Assembly: GCA_035640455.1 (NCBI GenBank)
Contig: DASQWB010000103.1
Coordinates: 1 to 38,836 of the forward strand
Length of the DNA: 38,836 bases
Direction: 5' to 3'
Source: AC-50 sp035640455
GTDB lineage: Bacteria; Actinomycetota; Thermoleophilia; Gaiellales; Gaiellaceae
Positions 30,347 to 38,823 of this stretch are shown one piece after another. The position numbers and the translations under genes were made by a program. Every line of letters starts with the position of its first letter. The first letter of the stretch is position 1. The notes beneath the pieces are model-generated. The model was not told where the DNA came from and did not search any database. It saw only the letters and a list, made by a program, of their open reading frames with translations.

Positions 30347-31711
30347 CTACAGCACCGACAAGTACCGCTCCATCTCCCAGGCGGTCAGCTGGACGCGGTA
30401 CTCGTCCCACTCTTTGCGCTTGAGCTCGACGTAGCGGTCGAAGATGTGCGGCCCGAGCGCCTTCCGTGCGAGCTCCGACTGCGCGAGCTCGTCGATCGCC
30501 TCGCCGAGCGTCTCGGGGAGCGAGATGATCCCGCGCTCGCGCCGCTGCTCGGCCGTCAGGTGGTAGAGGTTCGTCTCCATCGGCGACGGAAGCTCGTAGC
30601 CGCGCTCGATCCCCTCGAGCCCGGCGTGCAGGAGCGCCGCGAAGGTGAGGTACGGGTTGCAGGCGGGGTCGGGGCAGCGGATCTCGGCGCGCGTCGCCTG
30701 CTCCGAGCCCGGCTTGTAGAGCGGGATCCGGATCAGCGCCGAGCGGTTCCGCCGCGACCAGGCGACGTAGACGGGCGCCTCGTAGCCGGGGACGAGCCGC
30801 TTGTACGAGTTGACCCACTGCGCGAAGACCGCGGCGATCTCGCGCGCGTGGCGGAGCTGGCCCGCGATGAAGGCCTTGCCGGCGTCGGAGAGGTGCCACT
30901 CGTCGTCGGCGTCGAAGAACGCGTTGCGGCCGTCCGCGAAGAGCGACTGGTGCGTGTGCATCCCGGATCCGTTCTCGCCGAAGATCGGCTTCGGCATGAA
31001 GGTGGCGTGGAAGCCGGCCTTCTTCGCGATCTCCTTGACGATCAGGCGGTAGGTCACCGTGTAGTCGGCCATGTCCAGCGCAGACGCGTAACGCATGTCG
31101 ATCTCGTGCTGCGAGGGCCCGACCTCGTGGTGGACGTACTCGATCGGGATTCCCATCGACTCGAGCGCCGCCACCGTCTCCTGGCGCAGCTCGCTCGCCG
31201 CGTCGAGCGTCGTCATCGCGAAGTAGCCGCCTTCGTCGAGCGGCTCGGTGCCCTTGTCGTCGCGGAAGAGGAAGTACTCGAGCTCGGGGCCGACGTTGAA
31301 GGTTTCGAACCCGAGCTGGCGCATCCGCTCGAGCGCGCGGCGCAGGACGTAGCGCGGGTCGCCCTCGTACGGCTTCCCGTCGGGCGTGACCACGTCGCAG
31401 ATCATCCGCGCCACCTTCGTCTCGCCCTCGCGGTGCGGCATGAGCTGGAACGTACCGGGGTCGGGGATCGCGACCATGTCCGACTCCTCGATCGCGTTGA
31501 AGCCCGTGATCGACGAGCCGTCGAAGCCCATCCCGTCGTCGAGCGCGTCCTCGAGCTCGGCGGGGGTGATGGCGAAGCTCTTCAGATGCCCTTCGAGATC
31601 CGTGAACCAGAGCAGGACGAAGGCGACGCCCTCGTCCTGGATCCGCCGCGCGACCTCGCGCCGCGACTCCTCGCTCGACGTGGCTCTGTTCCGGGTCTCG
31701 ACCTGTGCCAT
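30347..31711 (-). CDS. glnA: glutamine synthetase, type I (alpha-like)
   Basis: Makes glutamine from glutamate and ammonia with ATP; dodecameric cytosolic enzyme. 454 residues with GFDGSSITG at 62-70, GPELEYFLF, HEVGPSQHEID (metal and ammonium site), GSGMHTHQSLF and NRSALIRIP. The C-terminal NLYHLTAEQRRERGIISLP aligns with the region of the adenylylation Tyr, but the short length resembles Bacillus-type GSI-alpha. Control by adenylylation is therefore doubtful. GGAGG lies 7 bases before the ATG. An intrinsic terminator stands only ~19 bases upstream of the start, which may attenuate expression. Confidence 0.94.
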   Translation of the reverse strand: MAQVETRNRATSSEESRREVARRIQDEGVAFVLLWFTDLEGHLKSFAITPAELEDALDDGMGFDGSSITGFNAIEESDMVAIPDPGTFQLMPHREGETKVARMICDVVTPDGKPYEGDPRYVLRRALERMRQLGFETFNVGPELEYFLFRDDKGTEPLDEGGYFAMTTLDAASELRQETVAALESMGIPIEYVHHEVGPSQHEIDMRYASALDMADYTVTYRLIVKEIAKKAGFHATFMPKPIFGENGSGMHTHQSLFADGRNAFFDADDEWHLSDAGKAFIAGQLRHAREIAAVFAQWVNSYKRLVPGYEAPVYVAWSRRNRSALIRIPLYKPGSEQATRAEIRCPDPACNPYLTFAALLHAGLEGIERGYELPSPMETNLYHLTAEQRRERGIISLPETLGEAIDELAQSELARKALGPHIFDRYVELKRKEWDEYRVQLTAWEMERYLSVL

Positions 31712-31729
31712 GACGACCTCCTCGAACGC

Positions 31730-31764
31730 AAAAAAGCCCCAGGCGCGGACGTCGCGCCCGAGGC
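31730..31764 (-). terminator. intrinsic terminator directly before glnA
   Basis: On the minus strand GCCTCGGGCGCG pairs over all 12 positions (two G-U) with CGCGCCTGGGGC around a 5-base loop, followed by TTTTTT. It lies 28 bases after the GNAT stop and its T-run ends 18 bases before the glnA ATG. That leaves no room for a promoter between them. Confidence 0.85.
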
Positions 31765-31792
31765 CTCGTCGCCTCGTAGTGACCGCGGGAGT

Positions 31793-32698
31793 CTACACGC
31801 GAGCCGGCCGCGCCAGGTGGACGAACTCGATCCGCGGCCGGTACCCGAGCTTCTCGTTCACGTGGCGCATGGCCGCGTTCGCGAGGTCGTTCTGCGCCCG
31901 GAGCACCGGCACACCGGCCTCGCGCGCCGCGGCGATCGCGGCACTCTTCAGGGCGGTCGCGATGCCGCGGCCGCGGGAGTCGCGGCGGACGCCGGTCATC
32001 CAGTGCTCCGGCTCGCCGGAAGAGGAGCGGCCGACGAGCGCGTAGCCGACGACGTCGTTGGCCGCGAGCGCGGCGAACGAGAGCTCGCGGATCGCGAGCG
32101 GCCCGAGATGTCGACGCCGCCACTGCTCGAACGACCCGGTCTCGGCGGGCCGAGCGGTGGGCACGTCGGGATCCGCCTCCTGGGCGACCTCGTACATCCC
32201 GGCCTCGAGGTCCTCACGGCCGGCGAGCGCGACGAGCTCGATCCCAGGCGGAGGCCCGACGCTCACTCTCGCCTCCGCGGGCACGAGCTCGACGTCCTGC
32301 ATGCGGTTGACCTCGACGAACCCGTGGGCCGCGTAGAACGCGATCAGGTCGGCGGCCTCCGAGCGCGCGCCGGTGTAGAACTCCGTCGCGCCGAACTCGA
32401 CCGCGTGCGCCGACACGTGCTCGAGGAGCATCGTGCCGATCCCACGGCGCCGGAACCGCGCCAGCACGCGGACGCTGACCGTCGCGGTCGTGCTCCGCGG
32501 ATCGCCGTACTGGCGCTCCACGAACGCGCAGCCCGCGTGCTCGCCGTCAACGAGCGCGACGACGTCGAGCCGGTCCGGAGTCGTCTGCTCGTCGTCGAAG
32601 GACTCGCGCGTCATCGGGAAGTCTGGATCGACGGCGGCGCGGATCGCGAGGAACGCGTTGATGTCCTCCTCGCTCTCGGCCGGCCGGATCTCGAGCAC
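31793..32698 (-). CDS. tandem-domain GNAT acetyltransferase
   Basis: 301 residues comprising two GNAT domains, which transfer an acetyl group from acetyl-CoA to an amine. The acetyl-CoA loop is RFRRRGIGTMLL in the first half and RDSRGRGIATALK in the second. NAAMRHVNEKLGYRPR closes the second domain, where GNAT2 of the same operon has a matching segment. The GTG lies one base before the MFS stop in reading direction, so coupling is likely. Substrate unknown. Last gene of a four-gene operon and followed by a terminator. Confidence 0.82.
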   Translation of the reverse strand: MLEIRPAESEEDINAFLAIRAAVDPDFPMTRESFDDEQTTPDRLDVVALVDGEHAGCAFVERQYGDPRSTTATVSVRVLARFRRRGIGTMLLEHVSAHAVEFGATEFYTGARSEAADLIAFYAAHGFVEVNRMQDVELVPAEARVSVGPPPGIELVALAGREDLEAGMYEVAQEADPDVPTARPAETGSFEQWRRRHLGPLAIRELSFAALAANDVVGYALVGRSSSGEPEHWMTGVRRDSRGRGIATALKSAAIAAAREAGVPVLRAQNDLANAAMRHVNEKLGYRPRIEFVHLARPARV

Positions 32699-32699
32699 G

Positions 32700-33950
32700 T
32701 CACACCGCCGCCGGCTGCGGCAGCTCCTCGAGCTCTGGCTCGGCGCCGCCGTGGCGGAGCGCGCGGCCGTAGAGGGCGGCCGCGGGAAGCGTCGTCAGTG
32801 CCCCGGCGACGAGCGCGGCCGGGATCCCGAAGGCGTTCCCGACGACGCCGAGCACCGGGCCGCCCGTCGCCTGGCCGATTGCGTCCGCCTGGCCGCTGAT
32901 CGAGAGCACCGTGGCCCGTACGCTCGAGTCCGTGATCTGCCTGTTGAGCCAGGTCGTGTAGAGCGGGGCGAGCAGGCCGCGCGCGAGCAGCGCCGCGAGG
33001 AACACGATCATGACGACCCAGAAGCCGCGCGCGAGCGCAAACGCAATCTGGCCCACGATCGTCGCCAGCGTGAACACGACGAGCATCCGCGCGACGGTCG
33101 GCATGCCGCCACAGTCGACCCGGCGGATGACGCGGCCGACCGCGGCGAAGCCGAAGACCATCGTCACGACCGAGACGGCCGCGAAGGCGAAGACGGGATT
33201 GATCGACGCGGGGATGCCGACGTCGCGGATCACGTGCGCCTCCGTCAGCCGGTCGAAGGCCTCCGCGCCGAAGCCTGCGAAGAGCTCCGTCGTGACGAGG
33301 ACGAGCACGAGCGTCCGGCCGCGCACGAAGTGCACGCCGCTCGCGGCCGTCGTCCACAGCTCGCGCAGCACGTGCTGGCGCTCCGCGCGCGGCCGCCGAC
33401 GGAAACCCGTCTCGGGCATCGCCACGACGCAGACGAGACCGCACGAGAGCTCGATCACGCCGCTCACGATCACCGCCGCGCGCAGCGACCATACGCCCAC
33501 CGCAACGCCGACGCCGAGCCCCACGAGCGCGCCCGCGAACCCGACGCGCTTCCCCCGCAGGAACAGGCTGCCGACGTTCGCGGCTCCGACCTCGTCCGCG
33601 AGCCACGCCTCGAACGCGCCGCTCGTGAAGGTGTACGACAGACCCCAGAGCCCCCAGAGCACGATCACGAGCCACGCCGCCGACGACGCGCCGACGAGGA
33701 CGACCGCTGCTCCCATCCCGATGAAGCCGATGATCAGCGACAGGCGGCGGCTGTAGGTGTCGGCGACGACCCCCGTCGGGACCTCGAAGACGAAGATCGT
33801 CGCCTCCATCACCGTCCCCATCAGAATCAGCTCGAGCGGCGAGAGCTTCAGGTCGCGGACGAGGAAGAGGTCGAAGACGACCCAGCCGACGGCCGTCGCG
33901 CGCAGGAAGGTCAGCGCGTAGTAGAGCCGAGTCGGGTCGGCGCGTCTCAC
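32700..33950 (-). CDS. MFS transporter
   Basis: 416 residues with about twelve hydrophobic segments in two halves. VPTGVVADTYSRRLSLIIGF carries the MFS motif-A type loop between helices 2 and 3. Probably exports a small molecule. The GTG at 33950 overlaps the stop of the upstream acetyltransferase (GTGA); a longer frame upstream is not coding. Being flanked by two acetyltransferases and preceded by a methyltransferase suggests a modification and export cassette, perhaps for resistance. Confidence 0.85.
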   Translation of the reverse strand: MRRADPTRLYYALTFLRATAVGWVVFDLFLVRDLKLSPLELILMGTVMEATIFVFEVPTGVVADTYSRRLSLIIGFIGMGAAVVLVGASSAAWLVIVLWGLWGLSYTFTSGAFEAWLADEVGAANVGSLFLRGKRVGFAGALVGLGVGVAVGVWSLRAAVIVSGVIELSCGLVCVVAMPETGFRRRPRAERQHVLRELWTTAASGVHFVRGRTLVLVLVTTELFAGFGAEAFDRLTEAHVIRDVGIPASINPVFAFAAVSVVTMVFGFAAVGRVIRRVDCGGMPTVARMLVVFTLATIVGQIAFALARGFWVVMIVFLAALLARGLLAPLYTTWLNRQITDSSVRATVLSISGQADAIGQATGGPVLGVVGNAFGIPAALVAGALTTLPAAALYGRALRHGGAEPELEELPQPAAV

Positions 33951-34846
33951 AGCGGAAGCGGCAGCCGGCCGCGGACGCGGATGCAGGTCGACCGTGTGAC
34001 GTAGCCGAGGCTCTCGTTCACGGCGCGCATCGCTTCGTTGCCGCGCTGGTTCCACGTGTAGATCTCGCGGACGCCGTTCGCGGACGCCCACGCGATCGCC
34101 ATCCGCTTGAGCAGCGACGCGATGCCGCGACGGCGCCGGTCTCGTCGGACTGCCGTAAGGCTGTTCTCGGCGCGGTCGGGTCGATCGTCGTCGCGATGGA
34201 GGCCCGCGAAGCCGACGATCTCATCGCCGGCGAGCGCGACATAGGTCCCTTCGGGCCAGACGCGCCACTCGCGCTCCCAGTCCTCGAGCGTGACCTCGAG
34301 CGCGCGGTCGAGCGCGAAGTCCTGGAAGGCCTCGCGAGCGAGCTCGTAGTACACGCGAGCGAACAGCTCAGGCCGCTCGGCGAGCGAGACGACCTCGACG
34401 TCCGGCGTGATCTCCGGCCACCGTTCGTCGCCGATCGTCCGCACCTGCTCGACGTCGCGATCGACTTCGCGGAAGCCGAAGCGCTCGGCGAACGGGAGCG
34501 ACGCCGGGTCCTCGACGAGCGCCCCGGCCTGGTCGAACCCGAGCGCCTCGACGTGCGCAGCGAGCTCGCGCAGCAGCGCCGTGCCGACGCCTTGCCGACG
34601 AGCGCGCGGCAGGACGCGCGGAGCCAGCGAGCCCTGGCCCGCCAGGTCGGACCGGTTGGCGACGCCGGAGCCCGCGAGCTCGCCGTCGAGCTCCGCTAGG
34701 AGCAACAGCCGCTCGGACGTCGCACCGTTCCGGATCTCGGCGAGCGTTCCCGCACGCTCGCGTGGCACGACCGCCATCCGCACCTGCCGCCACCGCTCGA
34801 GGTCGGCGTCACTCTCGGCGCGGCGGATCGTGATCGGGCTCGTCAT
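33947..34846 (-). CDS. tandem-domain GNAT acetyltransferase
   Basis: 299 residues with two GNAT domains: RARRQGVGTALLRELA in the first half and RDRRRRGIASLLKRMA in the second. The segment NEAMRAVNESLGYVTR parallels the one in the other GNAT of this operon, so the two are probably paralogues. The ATG overlaps the methyltransferase TGA (ATGA), and the stop overlaps the MFS start. Substrate unknown. Confidence 0.82.
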   Translation of the reverse strand: MTSPITIRRAESDADLERWRQVRMAVVPRERAGTLAEIRNGATSERLLLLAELDGELAGSGVANRSDLAGQGSLAPRVLPRARRQGVGTALLRELAAHVEALGFDQAGALVEDPASLPFAERFGFREVDRDVEQVRTIGDERWPEITPDVEVVSLAERPELFARVYYELAREAFQDFALDRALEVTLEDWEREWRVWPEGTYVALAGDEIVGFAGLHRDDDRPDRAENSLTAVRRDRRRRGIASLLKRMAIAWASANGVREIYTWNQRGNEAMRAVNESLGYVTRSTCIRVRGRLPLPL

Positions 34847-35559
34847 GCCTTCTCCCACACTGAGACGTGCTTCGTGCTCTCGGACGTGAACGGCTCGCGC
34901 TTCCAGTCGCTCCACCGCTCGCGCAGGCGCATGCCCGCAAGGCGCGCCATCAGGTCGAGCTCGGCCGGCGAGACGGAGCGAAACGGCATCGACACCCGCA
35001 CCCACTCTCCGTCGACCAGTGTGAAGTGGTGCGAGACGAGCCGTTGGGTCTCGGCGTCGTACTCGTCGACGCCGACGTGCGTGTCGCTCAGGTCGAAGAC
35101 GCGCAACGGCTCGCAAGCCGGCACGCCGACCTCGATCACGAAGCAGCCGCCCGGCTCGAGCTGGGCGGCGACGTTCTCGAAGCAGGCGACCTGCGCGTCC
35201 TGCGTCGTCAGGTTGTTGATCGTGTTGAAGACGACATACGCGAGCGAGAACGTCCCTTCGACGCGCGTCGAGGCGAAGTCGCCGATCGTGACCGGGATGG
35301 CCTCGCCGCCCGGCTTCGCACGGAGCTGCGCGACCATGTCAGGCGAGAGGTCGATGCCGTAGACGTGCACGCCGCGCGCCGCGAGCGGCACAGCGATACG
35401 CCCGGTCCCGATGCCGAGCTCGAGCGCCGCTCCCTCCCCGGCAAGCTCGGCGAGGAAGTCGACGGTCGCACCGACGGCCGCAGGGTCTCCCCAGTCTCCG
35501 AGCGTCGCGTCGTAGCGCTCGGCGACCCGGCCCGCGAAGTAGTCGTCGGGCGCGTTCAC
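34843..35559 (-). CDS. class I SAM-dependent methyltransferase
   Basis: 238 residues. The SAM-binding motif I is LELGIGTGR at 46-54, with the acidic Asp70 in VYGIDLS ending strand 2 and IGDFAST after it. Substrate unknown. The GTG at 35559 directly abuts the stop of the small ORF derived from the permease tail. First clear gene of a four-gene overlapping operon. Confidence 0.85.
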   Translation of the reverse strand: MNAPDDYFAGRVAERYDATLGDWGDPAAVGATVDFLAELAGEGAALELGIGTGRIAVPLAARGVHVYGIDLSPDMVAQLRAKPGGEAIPVTIGDFASTRVEGTFSLAYVVFNTINNLTTQDAQVACFENVAAQLEPGGCFVIEVGVPACEPLRVFDLSDTHVGVDEYDAETQRLVSHHFTLVDGEWVRVSMPFRSVSPAELDLMARLAGMRLRERWSDWKREPFTSESTKHVSVWEKA

Positions 35560-35562
35560 CTA

Positions 35563-35606
35563 GCCGGACCTCTTCAGCTTCCCGTGACGCTTCGCGTGGA
35601 GCTCGC
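35563..35606. repeat. duplicated 3' end of the ABC permease gene
   Basis: A 29-base stretch at 35576-35604 is identical to 35725-35753 inside the permease gene, and flanking codons match in meaning. Palindromic element copy 2 lies between the two copies. Confidence 0.8.
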
Positions 35607-35614
35607 CGCGGCCC

Positions 35615-35687
35615 GAGGCGCCGCTTGCGGTGCCGACCGTCAGGCGGGCGGGCTCCGCCCGCCCGCCGTCTGAACCGACCGGTCGAA
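35615..35687. repeat. dispersed palindromic element, copy 2
   Basis: Ends match copy 1 at 7368: GAGGCGCCGCTTGCGG at the left and GTCTGAACCGACCGGTCGAA at the right. The central hairpin is GGCGGGCGGGC / GCCCGCCCGCC around TCC, different in sequence from copy 1 but fully paired. It is open in frame within the 50-codon ORF. Confidence 0.8.
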
Positions 35688-35708
35688 ACGCTCGAGAGAA
35701 GGAAGTGC

Positions 35709-36542
35709 TCATCCCGAACGCTTTAGCTTCCCGTGACGCTTCGCGTGGAGCTCTCCGCGCCGGAAGACCCAGATCCCGAGCGGCACCGACACGGCGCCGA
35801 TGACGATCAGCGGCCAGATGTCCCCCCACAGCGCGCCGGCGCCGGCGCCGTTCAGGATTGCCCGGCGCATGCCGCGCAGCGCGTATGTCGCCGGAGACAC
35901 CGTCGCGATCCACTGCATCGCCTGCGGCAGAACCGACACGGGGTAGTACACGCCGGAGACGACGAGCATCAGGCCCTGCGCGACGTAGCCGAACTGCGTC
36001 CCCTTCTCGGGCGAGATCAGCGGCAGGACGGCCGTCATCATCCCGATGCCGACGAACGAGACGGAAGCGACGCCGAGGAGGAGCACCGCCGAGCCGAAGT
36101 TCGCGTTCGGCATGTGCAGCCCGAAGAAGGCGGCGATGACCGTGAAGACGATCGTCGCGCGGACGAGGCCGTAGAGGACGGCGAAGACGCCGGTCCCGAG
36201 CAGGTGCACGGCGCGGGTCAGCGGCGCCATGAACGTGTACTCGATCGTCCCCTCCCAGCGCTCCCAGGCGACCGTCTCGATGAGGATCTCGAAGACGATC
36301 CCGAGGTACGACCAGATCACCGCGCCGATCAGGAGGATCGTCGTCAGCCGGTCGATGTCGACCTTGCCGCCCGCCGCCTGCACGCCCTTGGCGATGAAGA
36401 CGATCGTGAGCGTGTTGGCCGCGGTCCAGAAGAAGAACGCGACCTCCCACCACACGTACCGCTTCACGAGGTACCAGTTGCGCTCGACGACGCCCGTGAG
36501 CCCGATGAACTCGTGCCGCAGTGCGGCCGCTGCCTCTCTCAT
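35709..36542 (-). CDS. ABC-2 type exporter permease
   Basis: 277 residues with about six membrane helices and the usual central segment VLPLISPEKGTQFGY followed by SGVYYPVSVLP near the C-terminal half, typical of ABC-2 (drug or polysaccharide export) permeases. The basic C-terminal tail GELHAKRHGKLKRSG is cytoplasmic and is duplicated just downstream. The start overlaps the ATPase stop by 4 bases. Substrate unknown. There is no specific evidence linking it to the lanthipeptide locus about 6 kb away. Confidence 0.87.
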   Translation of the reverse strand: MREAAAALRHEFIGLTGVVERNWYLVKRYVWWEVAFFFWTAANTLTIVFIAKGVQAAGGKVDIDRLTTILLIGAVIWSYLGIVFEILIETVAWERWEGTIEYTFMAPLTRAVHLLGTGVFAVLYGLVRATIVFTVIAAFFGLHMPNANFGSAVLLLGVASVSFVGIGMMTAVLPLISPEKGTQFGYVAQGLMLVVSGVYYPVSVLPQAMQWIATVSPATYALRGMRRAILNGAGAGALWGDIWPLIVIGAVSVPLGIWVFRRGELHAKRHGKLKRSG

Positions 36543-37357
36543 GCGAAAACACCCCTCTCGGCGTCCTCGTCCTCCTCCTCGAAGGCACGGCCGGTCGCCG
36601 CGAAGAATGCGTCCTCGAGGTTGTCGGTCTCGTAGCGCTCGTTGAGCACCTCGACGGGCTCGAGGCAGAGCAGCCGGCCTCGGTCGAGGATGCCGACACG
36701 GTTCGCGAGCAGCTCCGCCTCGCGCAGGTCGTGCGTGCAGAGCAGGATCGTCGCGTCCTGCGCCCTCCAGACCTCGTCGACGAACTCCTGCACCTCGATC
36801 TTCGAGCGCGGGTCGAGCCCCGTCGTCGGCTCGTCCAGGAGCAGCAGCACGGGGGAGGTGAGGAGCGCCCGCGCGAGCGCGACCTTCTGCTGCATCCCGC
36901 GCGAGAGGTCCTCCATGCCTTCGTGCCGGCGGCCGACCGGGAAGCCGACGCGCTCGAGGATCTCCGGGATCAGCCGGCGGGTCTTCGACGGCGGCAGGCC
37001 GTAGAACCGCGCCGCGTATGCGAGGTTCTCCTCGGAGGACATCTTCTTGAAGAACGAGGCCTCGACCGAGACGCGGTTGACGAGCCGCTGCACCGCGCGC
37101 GGCTCGGCGACCACGTCATGGCCGAAGATCCGCGCCGACCCGCCGTCGGGCAGGAGCAGCGTCGACAGGACCCGGACGAGCGTCGACTTCCCCGACCCGT
37201 TCTGGCCGAGGATGGCGACGCACTCGCCGCGCTCGATCGTGAACGTCACGTCCTCGAGCGCCGGGACGCGGCGGCGGCGGCGGCGATGCAGGCGGCTCCG
37301 CTCCGCGTCGCGGCGGAAGAACTCCTTGCGCAGGTTGTGAACTTCGACGGCGAACAC
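36539..37357 (-). CDS. ABC exporter ATP-binding protein
   Basis: 272 residues. Walker A GQNGSGKS at 51-58, signature LSRGMQQ at 151-157, Walker B LLLLDEPTTGLD at 171-182 and the switch His in LLCTHD. A run of Arg at 25-30 precedes strand 2 and the C-terminus is acidic. AAGGAG lies 6 bases before the GTG. It forms an exporter with the overlapping permease gene. Confidence 0.92.
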   Translation of the reverse strand: MFAVEVHNLRKEFFRRDAERSRLHRRRRRRVPALEDVTFTIERGECVAILGQNGSGKSTLVRVLSTLLLPDGGSARIFGHDVVAEPRAVQRLVNRVSVEASFFKKMSSEENLAYAARFYGLPPSKTRRLIPEILERVGFPVGRRHEGMEDLSRGMQQKVALARALLTSPVLLLLDEPTTGLDPRSKIEVQEFVDEVWRAQDATILLCTHDLREAELLANRVGILDRGRLLCLEPVEVLNERYETDNLEDAFFAATGRAFEEEDEDAERGVFA

Positions 37358-37400
37358 GTGCTGCTCCTTGGATCGCGGGCCCGGATGACACGGTGAGACA

Positions 37401-37425
37401 GCGCACCTCTCCCGCGGAGGTGCGC
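37401..37425. other. inverted repeat upstream of the ABC exporter
   Basis: GCGCACCTC and GAGGTGCGC form a perfect 9-pair stem around a 7-base loop, with weaker outer pairing (GACAC-GGT at 37387 with ACCGGTGTGTC to 37440). It lies 44-68 bases from the exporter start in the divergent gap and could be an operator or an RNA hairpin. Confidence 0.45.
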
Positions 37426-37519
37426 GCGAACCGGTGTGTCAGCCGTTGAGCAGCATCAAGTCGTTGAGGCTAGCAGCCCGGTCGGAGACCTTGCAAGTGA
37501 CCTATTGTGTTGTCTCGAG

Positions 37520-38200
37520 ATGCCGAGCTTGGAGCATCTTCCGTCGGCTCTCTTCCTAGCGGCTACTGCCTCGTCGACGTCTGATCTTCGGATCGCATTG
37601 GTCGGCGCGATTGCGGCCATCGCCGGTTCAATCGTGGGGGGATCGATCACAGGCGTAGTGAGTCTTCGCGCCGAACGAAAGCGCCAAGAATTCACTCGGT
37701 CGGAGGAACGCGCTCGATGGGACCGCGAAGACGACCGCGAGAAAATGCTCGCACTTGCTGCGGCTCGCGCAGTTCGGTCGCAATACCTTCGAGCCTACAT
37801 CCTCCTTGATCATTCGCTCACACCACCTGTTGGGTGGTATCGGATGCAGGATATTGCCGTACCGGCCATAGATACTGACGACCGAAAACTGCTTGCACGC
37901 TTTCTCACGCCGATTGATTGGGCGGCGATTGAGCTGGCGGATTTAGGCCTTGAGACGGTTCTGGCCAGCTATCACGATGCTAAGAAGAAGGCCGGTGAGA
38001 GCGAGCCCGAACTTTCGTCGGTCGACGCCCGGAACGTTCGAAGCGCTGGCGACTTTCTCAGAAGCGCGATCCGCGCGCTTGACACGCTTGGCGAAACTTC
38101 TGACCTAACACAAAACATCGAGCAGGTACTTGCCGAGTACAGAGCGCCTGCGGCGAACCGAGAAGACGTCCCCAAAGCTGATGCAGATGACCACGGCTAG
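37520..38200 (+). CDS. membrane-anchored protein of unknown function
   Basis: 226 residues from ATG 37520; an in-frame GTG at 37436 would add 28 residues but lies in likely promoter sequence. TATTGT at 37504-37509 is a possible -10. One membrane helix at about 25-48 (IALVGAIAAIAGSIVGGSIT) is followed by a long charged helical region (ERKRQEFTRSEERARWDRED), suggesting a cytosolic coiled domain. Its GC content and codon use are clearly lower than those of neighbours, pointing to recent transfer. No enzymatic motif recognised. Confidence 0.7.
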   Translation: MPSLEHLPSALFLAATASSTSDLRIALVGAIAAIAGSIVGGSITGVVSLRAERKRQEFTRSEERARWDREDDREKMLALAAARAVRSQYLRAYILLDHSLTPPVGWYRMQDIAVPAIDTDDRKLLARFLTPIDWAAIELADLGLETVLASYHDAKKKAGESEPELSSVDARNVRSAGDFLRSAIRALDTLGETSDLTQNIEQVLAEYRAPAANREDVPKADADDHG

Positions 38201-38236
38201 CGGGATGCGAGCCGGGACGAGCAGCGTGGAAGGGCG

Positions 38237-38282
38237 GGCCCGGTGTACCTATTCGCTGCTAGTCGTCAGCGCGTACCGGGCC
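38237..38282. terminator. inverted repeat between convergent genes
   Basis: GGCCCGGTGTAC at 38237-38248 pairs with GTACCGGGCC at 38273-38282 with one bulged base. The right arm overlaps the last codons of the nuclease-domain gene. Likely a shared terminator. Confidence 0.45.
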
Positions 38283-38823
38283 ACGGCGGGTGGAGCGTCT
38301 CCAGCAGGTCGGCCGAGAGGGAGCGCCACTCGCCTTCCGGCTCGTCCTGGAACGGCGAGTCCTCCTCGAGCTTGCCGAGCACCTCGTCCGCGCGGATGCC
38401 GCTCGACTCGAAGATCGAGTCCTCGACCTCGATCGGCGCACCCATCCGCACGGCGAGGTTCAGCGCGTCGCTCGGCCGGGCGTCGATCTCGTGCGTCGCC
38501 CCGCCCGCGGCGAGCGCGATCGTCGAGTAGAAGGTCTTGTCGCGCAGGCTCGAGATCGTCACCCGCTCGACGCTCGCGCCGCTCGCCTCGAGCAGGCGGG
38601 CCATGAGGTCGGCGGAGAGCGGCCGCGGCATCGACCCGCCGCCGAGCACGAGCGCGAGCGCGTCGCCTTCGGCGGCCCCGATCCAGATCGGCAGGACGCG
38701 GTCGCCGCCCTTCTCCCGCAGCAGGACGATGCGGAGCTGGCGGCTCCCCAGGCGCGGTGCCTCGTCGTCGCCCTCGCCAGTCAGCACGCGAACGACCACG
38801 TCCTCGAGGGTCACTTCGATCAT
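38266..38823 (-). CDS. bifunctional nuclease domain protein (DUF151)
   Basis: 185 residues. The N-terminal VTLEDVVVR and RVLPIWIGAAEGDALALVL, the central FYSTIAL, and IDARPSDALNLAVRMGAPI are hallmark segments of the bifunctional nuclease (DUF151) family. Residues after about 145 form an acidic tail. GGAGG at 38832-38836 gives a good ribosome site before the ATG. Biological role in Actinobacteria is unclear. Confidence 0.92.
   Translation of the reverse strand: MIEVTLEDVVVRVLTGEGDDEAPRLGSRQLRIVLLREKGGDRVLPIWIGAAEGDALALVLGGGSMPRPLSADLMARLLEASGASVERVTISSLRDKTFYSTIALAAGGATHEIDARPSDALNLAVRMGAPIEVEDSIFESSGIRADEVLGKLEEDSPFQDEPEGEWRSLSADLLETLHPPWPGTR

Larger units (their letters stand above)
35560..35712 (-). 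pseudogene. 50-codon ORF combining the palindromic element and a duplicated permease C-terminus
   Basis: The ATG overlaps the permease stop (ATGA). The first ~35 codons run through palindromic element copy 2 (RPVGSDGGRAEPARLTVG). The last 15 codons repeat the permease C-terminus GELHAKRHGKLKRSG exactly. Within the final KLKRSG codons the two copies differ at four codons, all synonymous, while the rest is nearly identical. It may be the remnant of a second permease gene whose body was lost, or a still translated small protein. The stop abuts the methyltransferase start. Confidence 0.45.

Noticed and set aside
35709..37357. ABC exporter as the lanthipeptide transporter
   Set aside because: It is about 6 kb away behind glnA and another operon, with no peptidase domain and no shared regulatory block.
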